Below are positions 63,994 through 64,000 of a stretch of DNA of 64,000 nucleotides, piece after piece. The notes under the pieces are model-generated. The model was not told the DNA's origin and ran no database searches. It saw only the letters and a list, made by a program, of their open reading frames with translations. The translations under genes were made by a program, and so were the position numbers. Every line of letters starts with the position of its first letter. Position 1 is the first letter of the stretch. The stretch spans positions 1,054,001-1,118,000 of the forward strand of contig JAKZZE010000006.1 of assembly GCA_024220505.1 (NCBI GenBank), in the 5' to 3' direction. The DNA comes from Rhizopus arrhizus (lineage: Eukaryota; Mucoromycota; Mucoromycetes; Mucorales; Rhizopodaceae).

Positions 63994-64000
63994 AAGCTCA

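Larger units (their letters stand above)
62424..64000 (-). mobile_element. Chromodomain Ty3/Gypsy element R5 (runs off the right edge)
   Basis: On the minus strand the end of pol is followed by a polypurine tract (GGGAGGGGATTA) and a 567-bp 3' LTR at 62424-62990, whose ends are TGTTGTA and TACAACA. The protein matches R1 in order and motifs but is clearly diverged. A frameshift in the integrase suggests an inactive copy. Confidence 0.9.

Overview
The window is a eukaryotic, AT-rich, gene-poor stretch of transposon-packed chromosome. Short phase-0 introns of about 50-80 nt with GTAAGT-like donors, chromodomain Ty3/Gypsy elements, tnp2-type transposases with convergent partner genes, Tc1/mariner elements and a Helitron remnant together suggest a fungus, most likely an early-diverging one (Mucoromycota, perhaps Mucorales). 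The taxonomy is inference. The only host gene I can defend is one tRNA-Val(AAC) at 34203-34275.

Layout. 1-18666: a large tnp2-type DNA transposon (A) whose left end lies outside the window. It has a four-exon accessory gene (582-1929) convergent with a transposase gene (16543 to 2045, minus). The transposase gene is broken by two insertions: a 3.9-kb CACTA-ended non-autonomous element (2507-6437, TSD TGT) and a Tc1/mariner element (8292-15882, TSD TA). The mariner carries in its own transposase a chromodomain Ty3/Gypsy element (9534-15475, TSD ATGAG). Removing every insertion and one copy of each target duplication restores a frame of exactly 953 codons. 18669-26373: a second, intact transposon (B) of the same type, with CACTG ends and the same two convergent genes, carrying a solo LTR. 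26378-29110: element C, a non-autonomous derivative of B.

29115-34275: a two-ORF LINE inserted into the D-loop region of the tRNA-Val gene with a 70-bp target duplication that leaves the tRNA whole. 34318-39652: an intact one-ORF Ty3/Gypsy element with LTRs that read as identical. 39682-52325: a 12.6-kb Ty3/Gypsy element with a -1 slippery site between gag and pol, a separate integrase ORF and an extra ORF before the 3' LTR. Its integrase is split by two inverted mariner copies that form a 4.9-kb palindrome and hold the middle of the integrase in reversed orientation.

52339-55325: an LTR pair of mixed origin around an intact Tc1/mariner element, then a truncated third mariner. 55328-60462: decayed coding regions of unknown family, a solo LTR (56433-56828) and a Helitron Rep N-terminal pseudogene. 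60463-64000: a mariner broken by an LTR, which is itself broken by a solo LTR and by a further chromodomain Ty3/Gypsy element that runs off the right edge.

How the parts work together: nearly everything is mobile-element machinery. The most interesting units are the two-gene tnp2 transposon with its conserved, apparently undescribed partner protein, the tRNA-targeted LINE, and the inverted integrase cassette.
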